Positions 43,064 through 51,044 of a stretch of DNA of 64,000 nucleotides are shown one piece after another. The translations under genes were made by a program, and so were the position numbers. Source of the stretch: Hymenobacter sp. YIM 151858-1 (GTDB lineage Bacteria; Bacteroidota; Bacteroidia; Cytophagales; Hymenobacteraceae); assembly GCF_025979705.1 (NCBI RefSeq), contig NZ_CP110136.1:3100001-3164000 (forward strand), in the 5' to 3' direction. Numbering within the stretch: position 1 is the stretch's first letter; each line of letters opens with the position of its first letter. The notes beneath the pieces are model-generated. The model was not told the origin of the DNA, made no database searches, and saw only the letters and a program-made list of their open reading frames with translations.

Positions 43064-44632
43064 CTAGGGCTGCGGCTCGGGCAGCCGGTAGCGGTTCATC
43101 AGCGTCAGCAGCACGCCGTTGGTCCAGCCGAAGCCATCCTGCGTGGGGTACTCGCCGCCGCCAGCCTCCAGGTGCGTGTTCACCACGTTGTACTTCTCGA
43201 GCAGCTTGCCCGTTTGCCCGAACACGCGCACGTTCAGGGCTACCCAGCGCGTGGCAATGGTGCGCGCCAGTTCGCGCTGCCGGTAGTGCTCCAGGCCCTC
43301 GATGGCCACGTACTGCAGCGGAGCCCAGCCGTTGGGCGCATCCCACTGCTCGCCGCTGCTGTTGAGCGTGGTAAGCAGGCCGCCATCTTTCAGAAAGTCG
43401 CGCTGCAGGCCGGCGGCCACGGCGCGGGCCTGCCTGGGGGTGGCTATCTGCACAAACAGCGGAAACACGCCCGCCAGGGTCCGAAGGGCGGCGGGCTGCT
43501 GCGCCGCCAGGTCGTAATCGGTAAACCAGTTGGCTTGCGCATTCCAGCAGTAGCGCAGCAGTGCCTTTTGGCGTTGCGCGGCTTTTTGGCTGAATTGCTT
43601 GGCCCGCGCGGTTTGGCCTTGAACACGGTAGCCGCGGGCAATGGTTTGCTCCAGTGTGTAGAGCAGGCAGTTCAGATCGACGGGCACCAGCTCGGTAGTG
43701 CGGATGGATGCCAGGCCACCGGCCGGGCCAAACCAGCGCGTACTGAAATCCCAGCCCGAAGCCGCGGCGACGCGCACATTGCGGTAGAAAACGGGCTTGG
43801 TTTGCGCGCTTTTGGCGGCTGTAGTTACATCTTCGGCGTAGGATTCTTCGCGCGGGTAGTCGCCGCTGTCGTAGTAGCGGTTAAGTACTTCGCCCCCGGG
43901 CAGGCGCACCACGCGGCGGGCGGCCTGGCCGGCCGCGAGCGAGTCGGCGCCGGCCATCCAGTAGGCGTACTCCTGCAGCAGCTGCGGGTGGTAGCGGCGC
44001 AGCACCGTGTCGCCCTGGGCTTGGGCCAGCAGCTGCACCATGGGGGCAAAAAACGGCGGCTGCGAGCGGGTAAGGTAGTAGGTGCGGTTGCCGTTGGGCA
44101 CAAAGCCGTAGCGGCTAATCAGCGAGGCAAAGTTGTCGACCATGCTGCGCATCAGCTGCGTACGGCCGCTTTCGCGCAAGCCCAGCATGGTGAAATACGA
44201 ATCCCAGTAGTATATCTCGCGAAAGCGCCCGCCCGGCACGATGTACGGCTTGGGCAGCCGAATCAGCGAGGCGTAAGGCCCCACCGAATCCTGCGGTTGG
44301 CGCTGCAGCACCGTCCAGAGCGTATCGAGGTGGCGCCGGATGCCACCGCCCACGTTGGCGCGGTAGCTGCCTGCCGCTTGCGCGGGCAGCTCAAAATGCT
44401 GCAGCACAAACTGGCGCAGGCTGAATCCGGGCTGGTTTTTCTGCTGCTCGTAGGCTTGCACGATGGCCGCCGGGCGGGCTTTGGGGCGCGCGTCCACAAA
44501 GGTTTTGCTGTCTTCGAACACGCGGCCTGCCTGCACGGCCTCGAACAGCCCCGGGTACAGCTGCCGCGGCGAGGGTTGCGCCCGGGCACCTAGGCTCAGC
44601 AGCCAGCAACAAACAACCAGCAGGTATTTCAT
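43064..44632 (-). CDS. treA: Periplasmic alpha,alpha-trehalase (GH37)
   Basis: 522 residues with a signal peptide (MKYLLVVCCWLLSLGARAQ). It hydrolyses trehalose to two glucose. The GH37 signatures are present: PGGRFREIYYWDSYF (about 129-143) and QWDAPNGWAPLQ (about 426-437). YDSGDYPREES and GWDFSTRWF are also typical, with the catalytic Asp in SGWDFS. The C-terminus has GGGEYPTQDGFGWTNGV. The length matches TreA-type enzymes. The start MKYLLVVCC at 44632 gives a clear signal peptide. It stands alone, convergent with the M61 gene. Confidence 0.95.
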   Translation of the reverse strand: MKYLLVVCCWLLSLGARAQPSPRQLYPGLFEAVQAGRVFEDSKTFVDARPKARPAAIVQAYEQQKNQPGFSLRQFVLQHFELPAQAAGSYRANVGGGIRRHLDTLWTVLQRQPQDSVGPYASLIRLPKPYIVPGGRFREIYYWDSYFTMLGLRESGRTQLMRSMVDNFASLISRYGFVPNGNRTYYLTRSQPPFFAPMVQLLAQAQGDTVLRRYHPQLLQEYAYWMAGADSLAAGQAARRVVRLPGGEVLNRYYDSGDYPREESYAEDVTTAAKSAQTKPVFYRNVRVAAASGWDFSTRWFGPAGGLASIRTTELVPVDLNCLLYTLEQTIARGYRVQGQTARAKQFSQKAAQRQKALLRYCWNAQANWFTDYDLAAQQPAALRTLAGVFPLFVQIATPRQARAVAAGLQRDFLKDGGLLTTLNSSGEQWDAPNGWAPLQYVAIEGLEHYRQRELARTIATRWVALNVRVFGQTGKLLEKYNVVNTHLEAGGGEYPTQDGFGWTNGVLLTLMNRYRLPEPQP

Positions 44633-44740
44633 GGGGCACAGCAGGGCTTTATTCGGCAGTACGCAACGGCTGCTCCGGCGGCCACCGCCCTCGGCGCGAA
44701 TGGCCGGTGCGCCGGCCCGGGCCCTAGGTGCCGCCAGCCC

Positions 44741-45163
44741 TTACATCATCGGGTGGCTGGGCACGGGCTGGCTTTGCCGCTGCAGCCACACGTAGGCCGA
44801 GGCTACGTCGTTGAAGGTGCTCACGATGGGCTTTTGTATCAGCAGCAAGGTGTTTTCGGTGAGGTGGCGGGCCTCAAACTCGCGCGGAAACACCCACGCC
44901 ACGTACTCCAGCCCGGCCCGCAGCATTTCCTCAAGCCACCACGCGCCCCACAGCGTGGGCTGCACGGTGGTGTGCGTAATGCCGGAGTTGTCGTTCAGGA
45001 GTTTGCTGCAGGGCTGCCGGCGCAGGGCCTCGAGCAGCAGCATGCACCCGGCCTGCGAGGTATGCTGGTTGTGCTGGCCGCGCCAATCGGCGTACAGCCA
45101 CGCGTTGGTGGCATCGTAACTGACGCTGACAAGGTCGGTATGGGCTACTAGCTGCAGCTGCAT
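44741..45163 (-). CDS. Small protein of a STAS/SpoIIAA-like family
   Basis: 140 residues with no signal peptide or membrane segment. YDATNAWLYADWRGQHNQ is the first strand pair, KLLNDNSGITHTTVQ is a typical D-N-S segment, and LWGAWWLEEMLRAGLEYVAWVF the helix-strand pair. This order resembles the SpoIIAA-like or STAS-type fold seen in many uncharacterised Hymenobacter proteins. A related gene is at 54062-54511 (pattern W.....F/M...L...LG/G Y). No function is known; family members are frequent in several copies per genome. Assignment by pattern only. Confidence 0.6.
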   Translation of the reverse strand: MQLQLVAHTDLVSVSYDATNAWLYADWRGQHNQHTSQAGCMLLLEALRRQPCSKLLNDNSGITHTTVQPTLWGAWWLEEMLRAGLEYVAWVFPREFEARHLTENTLLLIQKPIVSTFNDVASAYVWLQRQSQPVPSHPMM

Positions 45164-45391
45164 GCAGTACGGCAGGGCTTGGTGGTGGAGGCAGGCAAAG
45201 CGGCTACCCGCTTGCAGAAAGATAGAGATTTCGCACTACTCTGGAGGCACAACCGGCTAGCTTGCCGCGGCGCGGGTATACCTGCCGCGCTTCTGTGCGT
45301 AAGCACCCACTACGGTTGCCTTGCCCGGGCGGCCGCGGCTGCCCGGCTGGCGGCCCGTGCCTGGCGTTCGATTTCCTTACCGATTTTCTGC

Positions 45392-47488
45392 ATGACGAAA
45401 ACCATCTTTATTGCCTCGGCCGAGCCGTACAGCGGCAAGTCGCTGGTAGCCCTGGGGCTGGTAAATATGCTGCTCAGCAAAGCGCAAAAGGTGGGCTACT
45501 TCAAGCCCGTTATCAACACCGGCCCCGATAACCGCCGCGACCCGCACATCGACACGGTGCTGCGCTACTTTCAGCTGCCCGTGGCCTACGACGATGCCTA
45601 CGCCTACACCGGCGCCGAGGTGTTGCGGCTGATTGAAACCGAGCGGCAGGGCGAGATGATCGACACCATCATCCGCCGGTACAAGCAGCTCGAAGACCAG
45701 TACGACTTTACAGTGGTAGAGGGCACCGACTTTGTGGGCCAGGGCACCGCCTTCGAGTTCGACCTGAACGTGACCATCGCCAAAAACCTGGGCGTGCCGG
45801 TGGTGCTCGTAACCTCGGGCGAAGGCAAAACCACCGCCCAAATGGTGAGCGGCACCCTTACGGCCCTGCGCGGTTTTGAGGCCCGCGAGGTGCAGGTGCT
45901 GGCCATTGTGGCCAACAAAGTGCGCCCCGAGCAAGCCCTCGATGTGCAGCAACTGCTGCGTGCGCAGCTGCCGCCGGAGGTTATTCTGTCGGTGATACCG
46001 GAAGACAAGGCCCTGCTGAACCCCACCATGCAGGAGATTCATGAGAACCTAGGGGGCCGGCTGCTGTTCGGGCAGGAGCTGCTCGGCAACCAGGTCGACA
46101 ACTTCGTGACCGGGGCCATGCAGGTGCCCAACTTCCTCAACTACCTCAAGGACAACGTCGTCATTGTAACGCCCGGCGACCGGGGCGACATCGTTATTTG
46201 CGCCATGCAGGCCAATATGTCGGCCAACTACCCCAAGGTGGCGGGCGTGGTGCTTACGGCCGGTTGGGAGCCCGAGGAACCTATTTTGCGCCTGCTGCGC
46301 GGCCTGCAGGGCGTAATGCCCATTATTGCCGTGCAAACGGGCACCTTCGAAACCAGTGCCCGGCTCGGGGCCATCAAATCGCGCCTCTCGCCCAACAACC
46401 CCAAGAAGATTCAGCTGGCCATCCGCACCTTCGAGCGCTACGTGGACGTGCGCGCCCTCGACGAGCGCATGGTCGCGTTCAAGCCCGAAGGCATTACGCC
46501 GCACATGTTCCAGTACCGGTTGCTGCAGTGGGCCAAGCGCCAGCGCCGCCACATTGTGCTGCCCGAGGGCAACGACGACCGCATTCTGCGCGCCGCGGCC
46601 CACCTGCTCCAGCAAGACATCGTAGACCTTACCATTCTGGGTAACCCCACCGAGGTAGCCGCTTCGGCCAAGCGCCTGGGCCTGAGCATGCCCCTAGGTG
46701 CCCACCTGCGCGTGATTGACCCGGTGCACTCCGACTACTACGACGACTACGTGCAGACCTTTTTTGAGCTACGCCAAAGCAAGGGCGTGAACCTCGACAT
46801 GGCCCGCGACCTGATGCGCGACGTGTCGTACTTCGGCTCGATGATGGTGTTCAAAGGCCACGCCGACGGCATGGTATCGGGGGCGGTGCACACCACGCAG
46901 CACACAATTCGGCCGGCCCTGCAGTTCATCAAAACCAAGCCGGGTATTTCGCTGGTGTCGTCGGTGTTTTTCATGTGCCTGCCCGACCGCGTGGTGGTGT
47001 TCGGCGACTGCGCCGTAAACCCCAACCCCACCGCCGAGCAGCTGGCCGAAATTGCTATTTCGTCGGCCGAGAGCGGTTTGCGCTTCGGCATCGAGCCGCG
47101 CATTGCCATGCTCTCCTACTCTTCGGGCACCTCCGGCGAGGGCGCCGAGGTAGACAAGGTGCGCCGTGCCACCGAGCTGGTGCGCCAGCTGCGGCCCGAT
47201 CTGAAGGTGGAAGGCCCGATTCAGTACGATGCCGCCGTCGACCCCATCGTGGGCAACCAAAAGCTGCCCGGCTCGGAGGTAGCCGGCCAGGCCAGCGTGC
47301 TTATTTTCCCCGATCTGAACACCGGCAACAACACCTACAAAGCCGTGCAGCGCGAAACCGGCGCGCTGGCCATCGGGCCGGTGCTGCAGGGCCTCAACAA
47401 ACCCGTAAACGACCTAAGCCGCGGCTGCACCGTAGATGACGTGTTCAATACCGTCGTCATCACGGCCATTCAGAGCCAGCACGAATAG
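45392..47488 (+). CDS. pta: Phosphate acetyltransferase
   Basis: 698 residues, the long Pta type. The N-terminal BioD-like part has KTIFIASAEPYSGKSLVALGL, the middle a DRTGG-type regulatory domain (IVTPGDRGDIVI), and the C-terminal 330 residues the catalytic PTA_PTB domain (VLPEGNDDRILRAAAHLLQ, GHADGMVSGAVHTT, SYSSGTSGEGAEVDKV, LIFPDLNTGN). It makes acetyl phosphate and CoA from acetyl-CoA. ATG 45392 matches MTKTIFIASAEP; an upstream frame adds 71 unlike residues. ackA is 2.2 kb downstream in the same direction, separated by a DUF808 gene and an opposing barrel gene. Confidence 0.95.
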   Translation: MTKTIFIASAEPYSGKSLVALGLVNMLLSKAQKVGYFKPVINTGPDNRRDPHIDTVLRYFQLPVAYDDAYAYTGAEVLRLIETERQGEMIDTIIRRYKQLEDQYDFTVVEGTDFVGQGTAFEFDLNVTIAKNLGVPVVLVTSGEGKTTAQMVSGTLTALRGFEAREVQVLAIVANKVRPEQALDVQQLLRAQLPPEVILSVIPEDKALLNPTMQEIHENLGGRLLFGQELLGNQVDNFVTGAMQVPNFLNYLKDNVVIVTPGDRGDIVICAMQANMSANYPKVAGVVLTAGWEPEEPILRLLRGLQGVMPIIAVQTGTFETSARLGAIKSRLSPNNPKKIQLAIRTFERYVDVRALDERMVAFKPEGITPHMFQYRLLQWAKRQRRHIVLPEGNDDRILRAAAHLLQQDIVDLTILGNPTEVAASAKRLGLSMPLGAHLRVIDPVHSDYYDDYVQTFFELRQSKGVNLDMARDLMRDVSYFGSMMVFKGHADGMVSGAVHTTQHTIRPALQFIKTKPGISLVSSVFFMCLPDRVVVFGDCAVNPNPTAEQLAEIAISSAESGLRFGIEPRIAMLSYSSGTSGEGAEVDKVRRATELVRQLRPDLKVEGPIQYDAAVDPIVGNQKLPGSEVAGQASVLIFPDLNTGNNTYKAVQRETGALAIGPVLQGLNKPVNDLSRGCTVDDVFNTVVITAIQSQHE

Positions 47489-47532
47489 CCTGCGGGCGCT
47501 TGGCTGCGCTTCCGGCAACCGCGCATTTGCCC

Positions 47533-47540
47533 GTAACTTG
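47533..47540 (+). promoter_or_regulatory. Candidate -7 element, TAACTTGC
   Basis: TAACTTGC lies 60 bp upstream of the DUF808 start at 47600 and fits the TAnCTTnG form. Confidence 0.3.
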
Positions 47541-47599
47541 CCGCCCGCCAATGGCGCGCCGCGCGGCATTGGGCCCACCGAAACCGCCATTCCTACCCT

Positions 47600-48532
47600 A
47601 TGCCCTCAGGACTTTTTGCTTTACTGGATGACATCTCGGCTTTGGTAAAAGCCAGTGCCGCCAGCCTCGACGACGTGCCGACCCAAGTGGCCAAAACCAC
47701 CGGCAAGGTGTCGGGCATCGTGATTGACGACACGGCCGTTACGCCCAAATACGTGGTCGGGCTCGACCCCTCGCGCGAGCTGTCCATCATCTTCCAGATT
47801 GCCAAAAAATCCCTGTTCAACAAGCTGCTGATCCTTACTCCGGCGGCCTTGCTGCTGGGGTACTTCGCGCCCTGGGCCATTACGCCCATCCTGATGCTGG
47901 GCGGGGCCTTTTTGTGCTTCGAGGGCTACGAAAAGGTGCACTCCATGTTCAGCAAGCACCACGAGGTAAACCCCGAAACCGAAGCGGTGGAAACCATCAG
48001 CCCGGAGGAGCTGGAAAAAGAGCGCGTTACCGGAGCCGTGCGCACCGATATCATCCTGTCGGCCGAAATCATGGCCATTGCCTACAGCCAGGTAACCGAT
48101 CAGCCCATCGTCAACCAGATTGCGGTAATGCTGGCCGTGGCCGTGTTCATCACCGTGGCCGTGTACGGGTTTGTGGGCCTGATTGTGAAGGCCGACGATT
48201 TTGGGGTGCACCTGGCGCAGGACAAATACCACCCCGGCACCCAAAAATTCGGGCGTGGCATCGTAAAATTCATGCCCCACTTCCTCAAGATTCTGAGCTA
48301 CGTGGGCACGGCGGCTATGCTGTGGGTGGGCGCCGAAATCATTGCGCACGGCATTCCGTTTACCGCCCACTTGCTCCACGATTTGGAACACGCCCTGGCC
48401 CATGTACCGGCCGTGGCCTGGTTTGCCAAGGCCCTGGCCTGCGGCATCGGCGGGCTTATCCTGGGTTTCTTTATCGAGAAGGTTGTGGGGCTGGTGAAGA
48501 AAGCTTTGCCCAGCAAGCAAGCCGCCGCTTAG
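47600..48532 (+). CDS. DUF808 (YedI-like) inner-membrane protein
   Basis: 310 residues, four to five membrane segments. The start MPSGLFALLDDISALVKASAASLDDV and the following VAKTTGKVSGIVIDDTAVTPKYV are the DUF808 hallmark, and FLCFEGYEKVHSMF is another. The family is widespread with unknown function; some members are encoded near metabolic genes by chance. The C-terminus ends with KKALPSKQAAA. The gene sits between pta and ackA. Confidence 0.93.
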   Translation: MPSGLFALLDDISALVKASAASLDDVPTQVAKTTGKVSGIVIDDTAVTPKYVVGLDPSRELSIIFQIAKKSLFNKLLILTPAALLLGYFAPWAITPILMLGGAFLCFEGYEKVHSMFSKHHEVNPETEAVETISPEELEKERVTGAVRTDIILSAEIMAIAYSQVTDQPIVNQIAVMLAVAVFITVAVYGFVGLIVKADDFGVHLAQDKYHPGTQKFGRGIVKFMPHFLKILSYVGTAAMLWVGAEIIAHGIPFTAHLLHDLEHALAHVPAVAWFAKALACGIGGLILGFFIEKVVGLVKKALPSKQAAA

Positions 48533-48595
48533 CCGCCGCTGCCCGCACCGCACGGGAAAGCAACCACCTAGGGCGTTTGGACAGTAAGTAAAAAG

Positions 48596-48690
48596 GCGTC
48601 AGGCTGAGCCCCGTCGAAGCATCTCTACCGCTTCGTGAGATAGTAGAATACTATCAGGAGAGATGCTTCGACTGCGCTCCGCATGACGGC
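48596..48690. repeat. GAAGCATCTC-type inverted repeat
   Basis: GTCGAAGCATCTCT (48613-48626) pairs with AGAGATGCTTCGAC (48659-48672). A second small hairpin, GATAGT/ACTATC, is inside (48639-48655). The outer ends, GGCGTCAGGCTGAGCC and CGCTCCGCATGACGGCC, are like the other copies at 12141, 19311 and 25641. Confidence 0.85.
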
Positions 48691-48765
48691 CTTATGGGAG
48701 CGAATACCTATTGGACTGGCCTTCCGTCCACACGCCCTAGGGGCAGCAACGCTTTCTTTCCACCG

Positions 48766-48836
48766 ACAGCCAGCGCCCCGGCGCGGATGCGGTTTTTCCT
48801 AACCGAAAAACCCATCCGCGCCGGGGCGCTGGCTGT
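48766..48836. repeat. 24-bp perfect hairpin behind the barrel gene
   Basis: 48766-48789 (starting ACAGCCAGCGCCCCGG) pairs exactly with 48813-48836. The loop has an inner GGTTTTT/AAAAACC stem. It lies 10 bp beyond the stop of the leftward gene 48846-49445 and may stop its transcription, though no U-tract follows. Confidence 0.7.
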
Positions 48837-48845
48837 TAGCAGAGC

Positions 48846-49445
48846 TTATTTTTTCGGAATCACCAAGGAAAAAGCAAGCCCGATAGCGTTGGCGGAATAG
48901 GTATGGTTTTCGGGGCCTTTGTAGGTCATGGCTGTGTAAGTAAGGCCAACACCGCCGTAGGCAATTTCGAAGGTAGGGCCGCTGGCTCCCTCGAAATTGA
49001 TATCCGGCCCAATACCATCGGCTTTGAAGCGGATGCCGCGGTGCATGGCTAGCCCGCCGCCCAAGCGAAGTTTGTCGGTAGCCATCCAGTTCGCTGTCAG
49101 AATTACGGGCACCCGGGTGAGGCGAATATGCGCATTGTCCGCGGCTGTGGTAACATATTTAAAGCCGACGGTACCGCGCAGCAGCAGCCTTTCCAGCTTG
49201 GGAAACTGGTACTGAGCACCAACGGCGATAGAGCCACCCTGCCCCGCTTTTACGGACTGATCGTCGCCGTTGGTGAAATACACCTTGGCCACTTCATCGC
49301 CCCCCAACTCAAGTGCCCCGCCAATCAGTAGCCGCACGGGTGGGGTTTGCTTTTCGGCTTGCTTTGGAGCTTCTTGCCCAAGTGAGCCGTGCGACAACCC
49401 CAAGAAAAGAAGTAGAAGTGCTGGCAGTACGTTTCTGTGTTTCAT
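48846..49445 (-). CDS. Secreted outer-membrane beta-barrel protein
   Basis: 199 residues with a signal peptide (MKHRNVLPALLLLFLGLSHGSLGQ). The rest alternates strands and turns: RLLIGGALELGGDEVAKVYF, SIAVGAQYQFPKLERLLLRGTVGF, VPVILTANWMATDKLRLGGGLAMH, and YSANAIGLAFSLVIPK. This resembles small porin-like or OmpA-N-like barrels of Bacteroidota. Role unknown. The start at 49445 was taken; the upstream in-frame ATG adds only 10 residues without a signal peptide. It is opposite to its neighbours pta/DUF808 and ackA, and lies in a slightly AT-richer stretch. Confidence 0.7.
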   Translation of the reverse strand: MKHRNVLPALLLLFLGLSHGSLGQEAPKQAEKQTPPVRLLIGGALELGGDEVAKVYFTNGDDQSVKAGQGGSIAVGAQYQFPKLERLLLRGTVGFKYVTTAADNAHIRLTRVPVILTANWMATDKLRLGGGLAMHRGIRFKADGIGPDINFEGASGPTFEIAYGGVGLTYTAMTYKGPENHTYSANAIGLAFSLVIPKK

Positions 49446-49714
49446 TGGAGTAATAAGATACCGCCAAAATACCAACCGGCTTTATATTTTCATATAAGCA
49501 TAAGTCAGTAATTACTATTTCCTAACTGAGCACTTAATGGCTGTGTTGGCACTGCGGAATTAGGGATTGTAACTACCTGACCTGCTTACCAAGCATTAGT
49601 AGGTGTGTGGTAGATTCGTTGCCGAACCTGTACAATTCCACTAAATAGCCGTAGTGCTACAGGCGCTACCCATCCCTGGGTAATGCATATCCTCCAAGTG
49701 GCCAGCATTTGCTC

Positions 49715-50923
49715 ATGAACATCTTCGTCGTCAACTCCGGCAGCTCGTCCATTAAGTACCAACTGTTTCGCTTGCCGGCCGAGCAGCCCTTGTGCAGCGG
49801 GTTGGTAGAGCGCATTGGCTTGGCCGAGCCGCGCATTACGCACAAGGTGTACAGCGGCGGCGAGGAGCAGGTTATCCGGCAAAGCCCCGAAAGCCTGCCC
49901 GACCACCGCGCCGGCCTGCAGGCCGTGCTGCAACTGCTTACCGATGCGGCCCTAGGTGTAATTCGCGACCCGAACGAAATTGAGGCCGTGGGGCACCGCG
50001 TGGTGCACGGCGGCGAGGCGTTTGCCGCCACCACCGTGATTACCCCGGAGGTGAAGGCCGAAATCAAGCGGCTGTTTTCGCTGGCACCGCTGCACAACCC
50101 CGCCAACTACCTGGGCATTGAGGTGGCCGAGCAAATCTTTCCGCAGGCCCGGCAGGTGGCCGTGTTCGATACCGCGTTTCACCAGACGCTGCCCGAGCCG
50201 GCGTTTCGCTACGCGCTGCCCGAGGCGCTGTACCACGAGCACGGCATTCGGGTGTACGGCTTTCATGGCACCAGCCACAAGTACGTGGCCGCGCAAGCCG
50301 CTGCCCACCTAGGCAACCCCGATGCCCGGCTGATTACCATTCACCTGGGCAACGGCTGCAGCATGGCCGCCGTGCGCGGGGGCCGCTCGCTCGATACCAC
50401 CATGGGCTTTGGCCCGTTGGCGGGCCTGGTGATGGGCACCCGCTCCGGCGACCTGGACCCCTCCATTGTCTTTCACCTCATCGAGCACCTAGGGTACTCG
50501 CCCGCCGAGGTGAGCAACCTGCTCAACAAACAAAGCGGCATGCTGGGCCTCACGGGCCTGAGCGACATGCGCGACATCGGCCGCGCCCTCGACGACGGCG
50601 ACGAGCGCGCCCGCCTCGCCTACGAGCTCTACGCCTACCGCATCAAGAAATACATCGGGGCCTACGCCGCCGTGCTGGGCGGGCTCGATGCGCTGGTTTT
50701 CACGGCCGGCGTGGGCGAAAACGACCCGCTTACGCGCCGCCTGGCCTGCCAGGGGCTGGAGTTCCTGGGTGTGCGGATTGACGAGCAGCAGAACCAGCTG
50801 CGCACCGGCCAGCTGCGCGAAATCAACGAGGCTGGTGCGGCGGTGAAAGTGCTGGTAGTGCCCACCAACGAAGAGCTGGAAATAGCCCAACAGTGTTATC
50901 AGCTGTTAGCGGTCAGCTATTAG
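49715..50923 (+). CDS. ackA: Acetate kinase
   Basis: 402 residues. Converts acetyl phosphate and ADP to acetate and ATP. NSGSSSIKYQLF, HRVVHGGEAF, FDTAFHQTLP, YGFHGTSHKYVA, THLGNGCSMAAVRGG and FTAGVGENDP mark the acetokinase family. ATG 49715 gives MNIFVVNSGSSS; an ATG six bases earlier is also possible. The last codons (CYQLLAVSY) are read from the start of an AGCTGTTAGC repeat (50895-51040), so the C-terminus may have been extended by repeat DNA. It pairs functionally with pta at 45392-47488. Confidence 0.95.
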   Translation: MNIFVVNSGSSSIKYQLFRLPAEQPLCSGLVERIGLAEPRITHKVYSGGEEQVIRQSPESLPDHRAGLQAVLQLLTDAALGVIRDPNEIEAVGHRVVHGGEAFAATTVITPEVKAEIKRLFSLAPLHNPANYLGIEVAEQIFPQARQVAVFDTAFHQTLPEPAFRYALPEALYHEHGIRVYGFHGTSHKYVAAQAAAHLGNPDARLITIHLGNGCSMAAVRGGRSLDTTMGFGPLAGLVMGTRSGDLDPSIVFHLIEHLGYSPAEVSNLLNKQSGMLGLTGLSDMRDIGRALDDGDERARLAYELYAYRIKKYIGAYAAVLGGLDALVFTAGVGENDPLTRRLACQGLEFLGVRIDEQQNQLRTGQLREINEAGAAVKVLVVPTNEELEIAQQCYQLLAVSY

Positions 50924-51040
50924 CTGTTAGTTATAAGCTGTCAGCTGATAGCTGATAGCTGTTAGGCCTGCTCTCAGCCCCAAGCACCTAGGGCACGAGC
51001 TAACAGCTGACAGCCAACAGCTAAGAGCTGAAAACTAACA
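50895..51040. repeat. AGCTGTTAGC/CTAACAGCT word repeat between ackA and the M48 gene
   Basis: Left half: repeated ATCAGCTGTTAGC, TCAGCTATTAGCTGTTAG, AGCTGTCAGCTGATAGC. Right half: its mirror, CTAACAGCTGACAGCC and AACAGCTAAGAGCTG. CCTAGG is in the middle (50987). The left half overlaps the last codons of ackA; the right half stops 5 bp before the M48 stop. Confidence 0.8.
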
Positions 51041-51044
51041 GCCT

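Noticed and set aside
43031-44593. A 520-codon plus-strand frame opposite trehalase
   Set aside because: No family features; the minus strand encodes a complete GH37 enzyme.
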